Origin: Delphinus delphis
Lineage: Eukaryota > Chordata > Mammalia > Artiodactyla > Delphinidae
Length of the DNA stretch: 64,000 bases
Assembly (NCBI RefSeq): GCF_949987515.2
Contig: NC_082702.1
Coordinates: 51,553,600-51,617,599, forward strand
Direction of reading: 5' to 3'
Below the pieces are notes generated by a model. The model saw nothing but the letters and a program-made list of their open reading frames with translations, did no database searches and was not told the origin of the DNA. Below, piece after piece: positions 43,801 through 54,290 of this stretch; position 1 is the stretch's first letter, and the number at the start of each line of letters is the position of its first letter. The translations under genes were made by a program, and so were the position numbers.

Positions 43801-44789
43801 GAGAAAAGACAGTCTCTTCAATAAGTGGTGCTGGGAAAACTGGACAGCTACATGTAAAAGAATGAAATTAGAACACTCCCTAACACCATACACAAAAATA
43901 AACTCAAAATGGATTAGAGACCTAAATCTAAGACCGGACACTATAAAACTCTTAGAGGAAACCATAGGCACAACACTCTATGACATAAATGACAGCAAGA
44001 TTCTTTTTTGACCCACCTCGTAGAGACGTGGAAATAAAAACAAAAATAAACAAATGGGATTTAATGAAACTTAAAAGCTTTTGCACAGCAAAGGAAACCA
44101 TAAACAAGACGAAAAGACAACACTGAGAATGGGAGAAAATATTTGCAAACAAAGCAACTGACAAAGGATTAATCTCCAAAATATACAAGCAGCTCATGCA
44201 GCTCAATATCAAAAAAACAAACAACCCAATCCAAAAATGGGCAGAAGACCTTAACAGACATTTCTCCAAAGAAGATATACAGATTGCCAACAAACACATG
44301 AAAGGATGCTCAACATCACTAACCATTAGAGAAATGTAAATCAAAACTACAATGAGGTATGACCTCATACCGGTCAGAATGGCCATCATCAAAAAATCTA
44401 CAAACAGTAAATGCTGGAGAGGGTGTGGCAAAAAGGGAACCCTCTTGCACTGTTGGTGGGAATGTAAATTGATACAACCACTATGGAGAACAGTATGGAG
44501 GTTCCTTAAAAAACAAAAAATAGAACTATCATATGACCCAGCAATCCCACTACTGGGCATACACCCTGAGAAAACCATAATTCAAAAAGAGTCATGTACC
44601 ACAATGTTCATTTCAGCTCTATTTACAATAGCCAGGACATGGAAGCAACCTAAGTGTCCATTGACAGATGAATGGATAAAGAAGCTGTGGCACATATATA
44701 CAGTGGAATATTACTCAGCCATAAAAAGAAATGAAATTGAGTTATTTGTAGTGAGGTGGATGGACCTAGAGTCATATAGAGTGAAGTAA
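40875..44789 (+). pseudogene. L1 ORF2 (endonuclease-reverse transcriptase), multiply broken
   Basis: ORF2p nicks target DNA and reverse-transcribes L1 RNA. The first 254 codons are an open endonuclease domain with N14, E43, Y115, D145, N147, D205, D229 and H230 all present in human-like positions ('QETH', 'INIYAPN', 'VGDFN', 'SRIDHILG', 'SDH'). The frame is then lost at 41637. RT pieces follow at 42140-42660 ('[15 protein letters not shown]', 'TLIPKPDKD', 'NCRPISLMN'), then a nested insertion at 42662-42817. '[11 protein letters not shown]' continues to a TGA at 43007-43009, and then the catalytic FADD lies at 43127-43138. Further frameshifts fall near 43390, 43610 and 44011. The Cys-rich C terminus ('[18 protein letters not shown]') sits in the last frame, 44352-44789. 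Not functional as a whole. Confidence 0.93.
42662..42802 (+). mobile_element. Tiny 5'-truncated L1 tail nested in L1 ORF2
   Basis: A 141-bp insert holds only the last part of an L1 3'UTR ('gtatatgtataactgattc', 'taaagcagaaactaacacacc', 'ccccaataaagatgtttaaa') and an A-rich tail. It is flanked by the 15-bp direct repeat AAAAACCATATGATC at 42647-42661 and 42803-42817. Removing the insert and one repeat rejoins the RT sequence. This shows retrotransposition by target-primed reverse transcription after the host L1 had inserted. Confidence 0.97.
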
Positions 44790-45206
44790 GTCAGAAAGAG
44801 AAGAACAAATACCGTATGCTAACACATATATATGGAATCTAAAAAAAAGGTTCTGAAGAACCTAGAGGCAGGACAGGAATAAAGTTGCAGACCTAGAGAA
44901 CGGACTTGAGGACACGGGGAGGGGGAAGGGTGAACTGAGATGAAGTAAGAGAGTGGCATGGACATAGATACACTACCAAATGTAAAATAGAGAGCTAGTG
45001 GGAAGCAGCTGCATAGCACAGGGAGATCAGCTTGGTGCTTTGTGACCACCTAGAGTAGTGAGATAGGGAGGGTAGGAGGGAGACACAAGAGAGAGGGGAT
45101 ATGGTGATATATGTATACGTATAGCTGATACACTTTGTTATACAGCAGCAACTAACACAAAAATGTAAAGCAATTATACCTCCATAAAGATGTTAAAAAA
45201 AAGAAA
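44790..45206 (+). other. L1 3'UTR and tail
   Basis: It contains 'gtaagtcagaaagagaagaac', a G-rich stretch 'acggggagggggaagggtg' near 44916, 'gtgggaagcagctgcatagc' and the terminal 'gtaaagcaattatacctccataaag' region (two adjoining parts), then a short A run. The same terminal block recurs at 42675-42770, 45715-45825 and 54045-54125. Confidence 0.9.
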
Positions 45207-45491
45207 ACTTGGCAAAAATTTTAAGAAGAAAAGACTATTTTAAAAATTGCAAACACTTTGTCTGTAATTTCACTCCTGATAATGTCTTAAGCAAACAGTG
45301 AAGACAAGAATACACACATACACACATAAAGATATTTACTGCAGCATTATTTACTATATCAATCCATTGTAAGGATGTAAATGACTAAGAGTATTAAGAC
45401 ATTATGAGAAAAACACTTATAGAAGTCAATGTGAAACAATGGGATTAAATAAGAAATCGAGAAGAAAATATGTGTATAAAATACCCAAATA

Positions 45492-45555
45492 TTTTTTATA
45501 CAGCAGGTTCTTATTAGTTATCTAATTTATACATATTAGTGTATATAATATACAA
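45492..45555 (-). mobile_element. Very short L1 3' tail, minus strand
   Basis: The text 'tttttatacagcaggttc', 'ttattagttatctaatttat' and 'acatattagtgtatata' is the reverse complement of a cetartiodactyl L1 3' terminus. It is only about 60 bp and has no clean target duplication. Confidence 0.6.
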
Positions 45556-45710
45556 TATCCCTCTAAATAATCTGTGGTTCAAAGAAAAAAATACTAGAGA
45601 AATGAGAAAATAGTTTTACCTGAATGATAACGAAAACAACAATGTATCAAAATTTGGGTACTGCACTTAAAGCAGTGCTTAGAGGAAAATGCATAGCTTC
45701 AAAAATTTAT

Positions 45711-45831
45711 ATGGGGATATGTATATGTATATATGTATACATATAAAGCTGATTCACCTTTTTATACAGCAGAAACTAACACACCATTGTAAAGCAATTA
45801 TATTCCAATAAAGATGTTAAAAAAAAAAAGA
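45711..45831 (+). mobile_element. Short 5'-truncated L1 3' tail
   Basis: It has the same terminal block as the full L1 ('aagctgattcacctttttatac', 'cagcagaaactaacacacc', 'aatataaagatg'-like ending 'ccaataaagatgttaaaaa'). It lies inside the ancient L1. Candidate target duplications were not clear. Confidence 0.8.
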
Positions 45832-46432
45832 GAATCATATGGTCTAAAATCAATGATCCAATACTAGGAAGAAGCTAGAAAAAGGAGAGCAAGTTTAAAT
45901 CAAGTAACTAAAAGGAAAAGATAATAAAGAGGGGAAATCAGTGAAATAAAAATCAAGCAATAGTGAAAAATCAACAAAACCAAAAGTAGGCTCTTTAAAA
46001 ATTGAGCCCTATTAGCAAATCTGATCAAGAAAAAAAGAAAAATGTAAATTATCAATATCCATAATGAAAGAGAATATATCATTACAGACATTAAAACGAT
46101 AATAAGGGACTATTATGAAAAACATATCACAATAAATTTATCATAGATGAAGTGGACAGATTCCTTGAAAGACGCAAACCACCAGAACTTCACAGGAAGT
46201 AATGGAAAACTTGAATAGTGCTATATCTGTTTAAAAATGAATTCATAATTTAAAAGTTTCTCTGTGGAATTTTCCACAAAGAATATTCCAGGCCTATGTG
46301 GCCTAGGTGATAAATTCTATCGTCTGTTTAAGGAAAAAATATCCATCTTACACAAACTCTTCCAGGAAATAGAGGGGGAGGAGACACTTGCCAACTCATT
46401 TTATGAAGGCAATATAACCGTGATACAAAAAT

Positions 46433-46594
46433 GAAAGAAGGAAGGGAGGGAGGAAGGGAGCAGGGAGGGAGAGAGGGAGGGAGTGAGGGAGTGAGGGAGG
46501 GAGGGAGGGAGGGAGGAAGGAAGGAAGGAAGGAAGGAAGGAAGGAAGGAAGGAAGGGAGGAAGGGAGGAAGGGAGGAAGGGAAGAAGGAAGGAA
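46433..46594. repeat. (GGAA/GGGA)n microsatellite inside ancient L1 ORF2
   Basis: About 160 bp of GGGA, GGAA and GTGA tetranucleotide units, with a pure GGAA core near 46513-46554. The left flank 'gtgatacaaaaatgaaag' and right flank 'ggaaatttcagaccaatg' are adjacent L1 ORF2 segments. The array therefore grew from the purine-rich lysine/glutamate codons preceding the 'NYRPIS' region. Confidence 0.96.
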
Positions 46595-49039
46595 ATTTCA
46601 GACCAATGTATGTCACTGAAGTAGATATAAAAATCCTAGACAAAATACTTGCAATTTATTAAAAGATAATACATCATAACCAAATAGTCTTTATAACTAA
46701 TATGCAAGATTGGTCCAATATTAGAAAATCAATCAATGTAATTGACCACATCAACAGTAAAAAGGAAAATATGCTATGGTCGGTCATCTCAATGGATTCA
46801 GAAAAGCTTGTGACAAAGTTCAAAATTCAACTCCCATTCATAATTTAAAAAAAAAAAAAACCTCTCAGTAAACTAGGAACAAAGAGAACTCTCTTAATCT
46901 GATAAAAAGCATTAATTTTTTTAAAACTACAATTAACATCATACTTAATAGAAAATGACATTTTCCCTTAAGATGAAGAATAAGGCAGGATTTCTGCTTT
47001 CACTACTTTTACTTCACATTTAACAGAAAGTCTTAGCCAGAGCAATAACGCAGAAACCAGAAATAAAAGGTATACAGATTTAAAAGAAAGAAATAAGAAT
47101 ATCTTTACTTTCAGAGACATAATTGTGTATAATAGAAAATCTTCGAGAATCTGTAAAACAAATTCTAGAATGAGTAGGTGAATTAGCAAGATCACAGGAC
47201 ACAAGGTAAATACACAGAAATCCATTTCAATGCACCAGTAATGAACAATTACAAAATAAAATTTTAAAATTATACCATTTACAATAGCACCAAAAATACT
47301 CAAGGGTAAATTTAACATATATGCAAGATTCAGACTCTAAAACTACAAAACGTTGCTGAGAGAAGCTAACGAAGTTCCTAATAAATGAGGAGATATATTA
47401 TGTTCATGGCTTTGAAAATTCATTATTATTAAGATATCAATTCTCCTTCAAATTAACCTATATATCTAACATAATACCAACCAAAATCCCAGCAGGTGTT
47501 ATATTTAGAAACTGACTAATTCTGAAGTATATATGGAAATGCAAAGGACATATATCTGTGCAGTATCGGCATGGGATGGACACATAGATCAATGGAACAG
47601 AATAAAGTCCAGAGGTAGACTTATACATATATGGTGAGTTGATTTTTTACAAAGTTACCAAAGCGATTCAATGGGGAAGTGAGCCTTTTCAACAAATCAT
47701 GCTGGAACATCTTTATGTCCACATGGCAAAAAATGAACCTCAACCTCTATTTCAATCCACATATGAAAATCAATTCAAGATGAGTCATAGAATTAACGTA
47801 AAAACCAAACTACAAAACTACTAGAAAAAGGCACAGGAAAATTATCTTTGCAAACCTCGGGACAGATAGGACAATGAAAATAATAATTATAAAAGAAAAA
47901 AGGATAAGTTAGACGAGTAAAATGAAAAGTCATTTTAAAATATCTACAGCAGTTTATATATCAATCATACCTCAATCACGTGGTTTTAAAAAAAGGAAAT
48001 GTACAGACAAACCACAGACTAGAAGGAAACATTCACAAAGTATGTATCTGACCACAGGCTTATATCCAGAATATCTAAAGAACTCTTACGAATCAACAGT
48101 ATTTATATGATCAATCCACTTTTTTAAAAATTGAAAACTGGCAAAAAAATTGAGTAGACACTTCTAAAAGGAAGATATTCAAATGCCCAAAAAGCACATA
48201 GAAGTGCCCAACATCACTAATCATTAGGGCAAAACAAGTTAGAACGAAAATGAGGTACCAACACAACCACTAGAATGACTCAAATTTTACAACTTCACAC
48301 TGCAAAGTTTGGCAAATACGGAGCAACCAGAACTCTCTCACACACTCCTGGTGAGAGCATAAAATGGTACAGCCATTTTGGTAAACAGTTTGGCCGCTTT
48401 TTATAACATTACATATACCACTACCTTATGACCAAGTGATCCCAACCCTAGCTATTTACCCAAGAGAACTGAAAACACACATCTGCACAAGGACCGGTGA
48501 AAGAATGTTCATAGTAACTTTATTCATAATCTCCCCAAACTGGAAAGAACCCAAATATCCATTAACAGGTAAATTAATAAATAAATGATAGCATTTCCAT
48601 GTAATGTAATACTATCAGCAATAAAATGAGAATGAACTGTTGATACATACAATATGGATGAGTCTTTAAAAGAAAAACAATGTGCTGAATAAAAGAAGCC
48701 AAAAATGAAATGTACACCATATAATTCCATGTATATGAAGTCCTAGAACAAAGAAAAACGAATCTACGGTGAGGTGGATGCCTGTGGGTGATAGGCATTG
48801 GCTAGAAGCGGGCATGAGGGAACTTTCTGCAGTGAAGTTAACATTTTACATCTTGATGGAGGTGCCAGTTATGCGGCACGTGTTGAACCACACACTTAAA
48901 ATACATGTGGATATATATAAGTTATCCATCAAATTTTTTTACAAACGTCAGGCAGTGAATGTGCCAAGATCAGAGGGTTTGTGGGAATACACACCAACTA
49001 CTGCACTTGATTTAATAGCTTTGGGTTGTAAAGTGGGAA

Positions 49040-49185
49040 GATTTTGAGCCTCGGTTCCCTCATTTATAAAGTGGGAAAATAACAGAGCATATCTCAAAAG
49101 ATCAAATGCTATAATGCATGGAAAATGCCTAGTATAATGGCTAACACCAAGCTATGTATTCAGTAAATATCCATTTCTCTCTCTT
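49040..49185 (+). repeat. MIR fragment, plus strand
   Basis: It shows 'ttttgagcctcggttccctc', 'atttataaagtgggaaaat' and 'atgcctagtataatggctaa', the MIR body and 3' end. Confidence 0.85.
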
Positions 49186-49605
49186 CCCTCATGGGACTTT
49201 AAGACCACCTTGTAAATGTGGAGTGTCCGTCTTTAGAACAAAATTAGTTTTGGTGTCATTGGACCCCAGGGATAAAAATTTACCAGCACACTGAAGTGAA
49301 AACAACACAATCCTTCTATTTTAATGTTTAGCCATAAATAGGATGCAAATAAAATATACATCAAAATAAAGACAACAACCAGTTATGATTGTAAACAAGC
49401 TAACAACCTTCCGAAAGAAATCGGTCTGCCTTAAATTTTCAGCACTGTTCTTTAGCCTGTTCACTTAGGAAACAAGCCACACAAAAATCAAAGGAGTACG
49501 AACCTGGGAAACATAACTTCATAGATATCCTGACAAACTAAAATTAACTTTAGCAGCAGTGAGCTCCTCAGAGCCACAGATCTTTAACTTCTTCACTGGG
49601 TGGTC
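49186..49605. other. No recognised feature
   Basis: Unique-looking DNA left of a SINE. Confidence 0.4.
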
Positions 49606-49618
49606 AAAATCCCCATGG

Positions 49619-49813
49619 TTAGGGGCTTCCCTGGTGGTGCAGTGGTTGAGAGTCCGCCTGCCGATGCAGAGGATGCGGGTTCGTGCCCCGGTCCGGGAAG
49701 ATCCCACGTGCTGCGGAGCGGCTGGGCCCGTGAGCCATGGCCGCTGAGCCTGCGCGTCCGGAGCCTGTACTCCACAACGGGAGAGGCCACAATAGTGAGA
49801 GGCCCGCGTACCA

Positions 49814-49844
<31 letters not shown>
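49619..49844 (+). mobile_element. CHR-2-type SINE
   Basis: It begins after the target site with 'ttaggggcttccctggtgg', followed by an A box 'gtggttgagagtccg' and a B box 'gggttcgtgccccgg'. The short-form body has 'gctgggcccgtgagccatgg', 'tgcgcgtccggagcctg' and 'agaggcccgcgtaccac', then about 33 A. The 13-bp direct repeat AAAATCCCCATGG lies at 49606-49618 and 49845-49857. CpG dinucleotides in the body are largely kept, which suggests a young insertion. Frames across it are not genes. Confidence 0.96.
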
Positions 49845-49852
<8 letters not shown>

Positions 49853-49879
49853 CATGGATAGAAGACACTTTTGGGGGGA

Positions 49880-50135
49880 CAGAGTGGGATACTGATAAGA
49901 TCACAGGTTTTGAAGTCACACAAACAAAGGGTTCACATGCCAGCACTGTCATTTCCAGGCTGTGGCACCATGTGCAAGTTACTAAACAACTGTGCTTGTT
50001 TTCTCATCCATAAACTCTGCCCTAAAATAACTAATCCTGATAATGTATGTGGACTGAATGAATAAATAAACAGATGGAGATATGAAAGTACGTTCCTCAT
50101 GGCAGTAGTATGAGCATTAAATGAAATAATATATG
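49880..50135 (+). repeat. MIR, plus strand
   Basis: It has 'atcacaggttttgaagtcac', 'gggttcacatgccagcactg', 'ccatgtgcaagttactaaac' and 'ttgttttctcatccataaac', a forward MIR from the tRNA-like head to the core. Confidence 0.8.
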
Positions 50136-50307
50136 TTTGGACACCCTGTAAGTCCCCAGCCTTTGGATTATTTTATTGCACGTCACTCTTTTTCACTTAT
50201 CTCCCGGTCTGAATGGGTGCTTCAGTAGGGATGCCTCGTATATGGACCAAAATTGTAATAAACATCCCTGTTTCTAGAAACTATGTTTATTCTGCTTTGG
50301 AAGTAAC

Positions 50308-50310
<3 letters not shown>

Positions 50311-50394
<84 letters not shown>
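50311..50394. repeat. (CA)42 microsatellite
   Basis: An uninterrupted run of 42 CA units. Pure arrays of this length are usually highly polymorphic (established). Confidence 0.99.
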
Positions 50395-50395
<1 letters not shown>

Positions 50396-50539
50396 CTCAG
50401 AAGGTCAAACTATATCCTAAAAAGAGCTGGGGGAAAAAAGCAAGTCTGAATTCACCAGTCAGTTCTGACTCTCCTCAGTTAAGCAGACACTTTCCCCTAC
50501 AGAAAGTGTGTCTCACTAAAAATAAGCACGAGCTTCCAA

Positions 50540-50835
50540 AAATATGCCCAATGCATTGTTAGCACCACTCACTTTGAAAGCATAACAGAATAATCATTGA
50601 GGAACGTTCCAAGATTTGCTCATAAAATCAGTAATTTTTTTGTCATTCATTGCCATTAACAAGTAACTTGTGACCTAATAAATGTCACTATCCATTTTCT
50701 TTAATTAAAATAATAAATATTATGCAGTGACACAGATTGGCATTTATGCCTTCATTTCTGTGACGTGGGATTTATAACCAAGGCTTTCTTTGAGGGATTC
50801 CACAAATAAAGGTTATTAAGCTGCCACAAGATGAA
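50540..50835. promoter_or_regulatory. Candidate conserved non-coding element
   Basis: A repeat-free AT-rich block with 'ctttaattaaaataataaat', 'gttattaagctgcc', a CRE-like 'ctgtgacgtggg' near 50758-50769 and palindromic 'caagtaacttg' (50660-50670). Regulatory function is inference. Confidence 0.3.
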
Positions 50836-52595
50836 CACAAGCTCAGGTTAATGAAATTGGACAAGGAAGGGCAGTGATGGATGAAGCCCTCGTGCACGAA
50901 GGAAAAGGAAATTCCCACCCAAAGCAAGAAGCATTCTTGGGCTGGCAAAACGCGTGTTCCACTTTTCTAAGCAGTTCAACTTTAAATATATGCAGGGTGA
51001 ACTCGGCAACATCGGCTCCACTGCCATCCCCTTGGTGGGGAGGGGGCCCCACGCATGGCTTCCCCACCCCCTTGGGAACCGCTGCTCGCCATCATAGGTG
51101 CATTCTAAGGGAGGAGGGGTTTGCAGGGAAAGAAAAAACCACTCAGGCACGTGAATCTGCTGTTGGAGAAACAGAATCAATTACTGTAAAGTCCCAACCA
51201 CCTACTTTGAAGACATGGTTCTAGGTTCTAAAAAAGAAGAGGTTGCCCTTCACATAACAAAAAACAAAACAGACTAAAAAAAAAAACAAAAAACAAAAAA
51301 CACCACAGGAATATATGCCTGATAGCATCTCCTAAAAGAATCTCTTCTTACCTCTGGAATTCTGCTCTTGGTCAAAGTCAAGACATGAACCCAGAGCTCC
51401 CAACCTCAGCTCCACCCTGGCTCAGTCGCATTTCCAGCTGGTCTCCCCCAGAAATCCAGCTTAGCCAGATGGACTCAAACTGCTCTCCTGGGCAAATGCT
51501 CTGACTGCTGCTGCGCAAAGCCTCTGAGAAGCACTGAGTGAAGTAGAATCGCACCTCCACAGCTGACACTGATCTCCGTGGATTTATTTATACCTCAGGA
51601 CTGCAGACACCTCGGCCCACGTCACTCCGTATCCAGCTCAAAGCCATGAGAGGAGGGCCATGATGGCTGCTCTTCAATTACTGGACCATGAGAAAGGCCC
51701 CAGACACAGGACAGGGCTCCTGGCCCCCTACGCCTCTAGTCCCAGCTGCTTTTCTGGGTTGTGGGTAAATTAAAGAGAGCGTTTGTCTACTTGAGGCTCA
51801 GATAGAGATCAGATTGCTCAACTGCTGGGTATATAAAAGAAAGGGAAGGAAATACAGCTGCTCTCACCTGGAGGAGCCCCAACTTTGAAAGTGGCCGGAG
51901 TTGAGCCCAAATGTTGGCTCTACCATATACTGGAGGAAACTGATGCAAAACAGGGACTCAACAAATACTAGTTCCCAGAACGGAGAGAAAGCTTTGCCCT
52001 CCCACCCTCTCCAGTGCCTCAGGTAATCTAAAACTGTGTGTATGTACAAAATACAAAGAAGATATAGATATAAAATATAATCTACACAAATTATATATTA
52101 TTAGGTCTATGTCATATATAATCACCTATATGTATATGATATACAAGGCATATCATACAAACACATGATATTTGTACCAACATGTACCACATGTACCACA
52201 TGTATTTGTACAAACACACGCACACATGTATTCATGATCTCACTTATGCACACATTACAGACTGTGTTTTATTAAGCAGTTTTGGTTAAGATACAAATAA
52301 GATGGATTTCCAGTCCCAAACTGATGCCCACTGAAGCAACAGCAAAGAGTTCCTGAAGTAGACAACCCCCCCGGGGAAAGGGTCAGCATGACCAGCATGT
52401 CATAGAGCTTGAGGACACTTAGGTCAGAATCCTTCTCCCCTGAATAAAGCCTGGGCTGGGCAGGCCTTGCCCTCCGAGACTCTGCTTCTGCGTCTCTCCT
52501 TTTCCACGCTCTCAGAGCTGACTAGCTCTAGCTCTAGAAACTCATTTTATCTTTGGACTCTGAATATTCTCAATCAGGTTACAGATCAAACCTGT
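50836..52595. other. Mostly no recognised feature
   Basis: Unique-looking DNA. An A/AAC-rich run lies at 51268-51301. A MIR-like remnant is possible at 51895-51990 ('gttggctctaccatatactgg'). An AT/AC-rich stretch at 52058-52235 carries a short repeated 'catgtacca' unit. The overlapping frames of 74-116 codons at 50843-51224 on both strands have no recognisable domain. Confidence 0.4.
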
Positions 52596-52671
52596 GGACT
52601 TGAGAACCACTCCCTATCTGTAAAACTGACATTGTAATGCCAACCTCACAGGGGATTTAAAAAGATGAGGA
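52596..52671 (+). repeat. MIR, left half
   Basis: The text 'cactccctatctgtaaaactg' and 'taatgccaacctcacagggg' is a forward MIR core. The element is split by the L1 at 52672-54159 and resumes at 54174. Confidence 0.75.
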
Positions 52672-52749
52672 CTCTTAGCGCAAAACATAGGCAGAACACT
52701 CTATGACATAAATCACAGCAAGACCTTTTTTGACCCACCTCCTAGAGAA

Positions 52750-53395
52750 ATGGAAATAAAAACAAAAATAAACAAATGGGACCTAATGAAACGTAAAAGC
52801 TTTTGCACAGCAAAGGAAACCATAAACAAGATGAAAAGACAACCCTCTGAATGGGAGAAAATATTTGCAAATGAAGCAGTGGACAAAGGATTAATCTCCA
52901 AAATATACAAGCAGCTCATGCAGTGCAATATCAAAAAACAAACAACCCAACCCAAAAACGGGCAGAAGACCTAAATAGACACTTCTCCAGAGAGGACATA
53001 TGGATTGCCAACAAACACATGAAAGGATGCTCAACATCACTAATCATTAGAGAAATGGAAATCAAAACGACAGTGAGTTATCATTTCACACGGTCAGAAT
53101 GGCCATCATCAAAAAATCTACAAACAATAAATGCTGGAGAGGGTGTGGAGAAAAGGGAACCCTCTTGTACTGTTGGTGGGAATGTAAATTGATACAGACA
53201 CTCTGGAGAACAGTATGTAAGTTCCTTAAAAAACTAAAAATAGAACTACCATATGACCCAGCAATCCCACTACTGGGCATATACCCTGAGAAAACCATAA
53301 TTCAAAAAGAGTCATGTACCACAACGTTCATTGCAGCACTATTTACAATAGCCAGGACATGGAAACGACTTAAGTGTCCATCAACAGATGAATAA
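52750..53395 (+). pseudogene. L1 ORF2 C-terminal remnant
   Basis: Two open pieces occur: '[20 protein letters not shown]'-like text at 52750-52974 (written here in part as '[16 protein letters not shown]') and '[18 protein letters not shown]' in 53099-53395. The second is the Cys-rich C-terminal motif of ORF2p. A frameshift near 52935-52975 separates them, and the second stops at 53395 after a short deletion in 'aacagatgaataaagaag'. Not functional. Confidence 0.88.
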
Positions 53396-53574
53396 AGAAG
53401 CTGTGGCACATATATACAATGGAATATTACTCAACCATAAAAGGGAACAAAATTGAGTTATTTGTAATGAGGTGGATGGACATAGAGTGTGTCATACAGA
53501 GTGAAGTAAGTCAGAAAGAGAAAAACAAATACCATATGCTAACGTACATACATGGAATCTAAAAAAACGGTACT

Positions 53575-53774
53575 GGGCTTCCCTGGTGGCGCAGTGGTTG
53601 AGAGTCCGCCTGCCGATGCAGGGGACACGGGTTCGTGCCCCGGTCCGGGAAGATCCCACATGCCGCGGAGCGGCTGGGCCCGTGAGCCATGGCCGCTAAG
53701 CCTGCGCATCCGGAGCCTGTGCTCCGCAACGGGAGAGACCACAACAGCGAGAGGCCCGCGTACCGCCAAAAAAA
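53575..53774 (+). mobile_element. CHR-2-type SINE nested in L1
   Basis: It has 'gggcttccctggtggcgcag', the A box 'gtggttgagagtccg', the B box 'gggttcgtgccccgg', 'gctgggcccgtgagccatgg' and 'agaggcccgcgtaccgcc', followed by a short A run. The direct repeat AAAAAAACGGTACT lies at 53561-53574 and 53775-53788. Like the copy at 49619 it keeps most CpGs. It inserted into the 3'UTR of the L1 at 52672-54159. Confidence 0.96.
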
Positions 53775-54173
53775 AAAAAAACGGTACTCATGAACCTAGT
53801 GGCAGGGCAGGAATAAAGATGCAGATGTAGAGGACGGACTTGAGGACACGGTGGGAAGGGGAAGCTGGGACAAAGTGAGAGAGTAGCATTGACATATATA
53901 CACCACCAAATGTAAAATGGATGGCTAGTGGGAAGCAGCCGCATAGCACAGGGAGATCAGCTCGATGCTTTGTGACCACCTAGAGGGATGGGATAGGGAG
54001 GGTGGGAGGGAGGGAGGCTCAAGAGGGAAGAGATATGGGGATACTTGTATACGTATAGCTGATTCACTTTGTTATACAGCAGAAACTAACACACCATTGT
54101 AAAACAATTATACTCCAATAAAGATATAAAATAAATAAATAACCAAAATATAAATAAAATAAAAAGATGAGGA

Positions 54174-54290
54174 GTAGATGATAGACGATGAATAGATGCA
54201 TGGCTGGATGGCTGGATGAGTGGCTCAGCAAAGCGCCCGGCACATAGCAAGTACTCAATAATTTTAGCTATTATTGTTATTGTGATTAAG
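54174..54290 (+). repeat. MIR, right half, with short GATG/TGGC repeats
   Basis: The text 'aaagcgcccggcacatagc' and 'aagtactcaataattttagc' is the 3' end of the MIR whose left half is at 52596-52671. Between the target repeat and this end there is a local 'gatggctggatggctggatg' type expansion. Confidence 0.8.

Larger units (their letters stand above)
39007..45206 (+). mobile_element. Near-complete L1 (5'UTR to 3' tail), disabled
   Basis: It starts 'ggagattggctcaagatggc' and runs through a 5'UTR of about 0.9 kb, ORF1 (39914-40817), a 57-nt spacer, ORF2 (40875-44789) and a 3'UTR ending 'ccataaagatgttaaaaaaa'. Total length is 6.2 kb, including a nested 141-bp L1 tail plus its 15-bp target duplication at 42662-42817. 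Both ORFs carry frameshifts and stops. A poly-A of only 8 residues remains. I found no convincing target duplication around the whole element. It is the longest L1 in the window and is about full length for the family. Confidence 0.93.
45207..48965 (+). repeat. Ancient L1 (L1M-type) ORF2 and 3'UTR remnant, interrupted
   Basis: Forward L1 landmarks are 'gcacttaaagcagtgcttagag', 'ggtctaaaatcaatgatcc', 'caaaaccaaaagtaggctc', 'gaagtggacagattccttg', 'cttgccaactcattttatg', 'atttcagaccaatgtatgtc', 'ttagccagagcaataacgc', 'ctcgggacagataggacaatg' and 'agaacccaaatatccatta'. The 3' end runs 'gaggtggatgcctgtggg' and 'gatggaggtgccagttatg'. Interruptions are a minus-strand L1 tail at about 45492-45555, a plus-strand L1 tail at about 45711-45831 and a GGAA array at 46433-46594. 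All open frames here are fragments. Confidence 0.8.
52672..54159 (+). mobile_element. 5'-truncated L1 with perfect 14-bp target duplication
   Basis: It runs from the ORF2 C-terminal region ('ataggcagaacactctatg') through 'cttttgcacagcaaagg', the Cys-rich zinc-knuckle coding region and the 3'UTR. The end is 'ccaataaagatataaaataaa' followed by an A/T-rich tail. The direct repeat TAAAAAGATGAGGA flanks it at 52658-52671 and 54160-54173. It interrupts a MIR and is itself interrupted by a SINE at 53575-53774. The ORF pieces at 52750-52974 and 53099-53395 are broken remnants of ORF2. Confidence 0.96.

Noticed and set aside
43952..44578. 208-codon minus-strand frame
   Set aside because: Antisense of the L1 ORF2 C-terminal region. 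A similar shadow occurs over the second L1 at 52713-53298.
39007..45206. Target duplication around the full L1 based on 'caaaaatt' near both ends
   Set aside because: The match is about 8 A/T-rich bases at unequal distance from the ends, so it is not convincing.
50213..50449. THTHTH-containing 78-codon frame
   Set aside because: It is the CA microsatellite read in frame.
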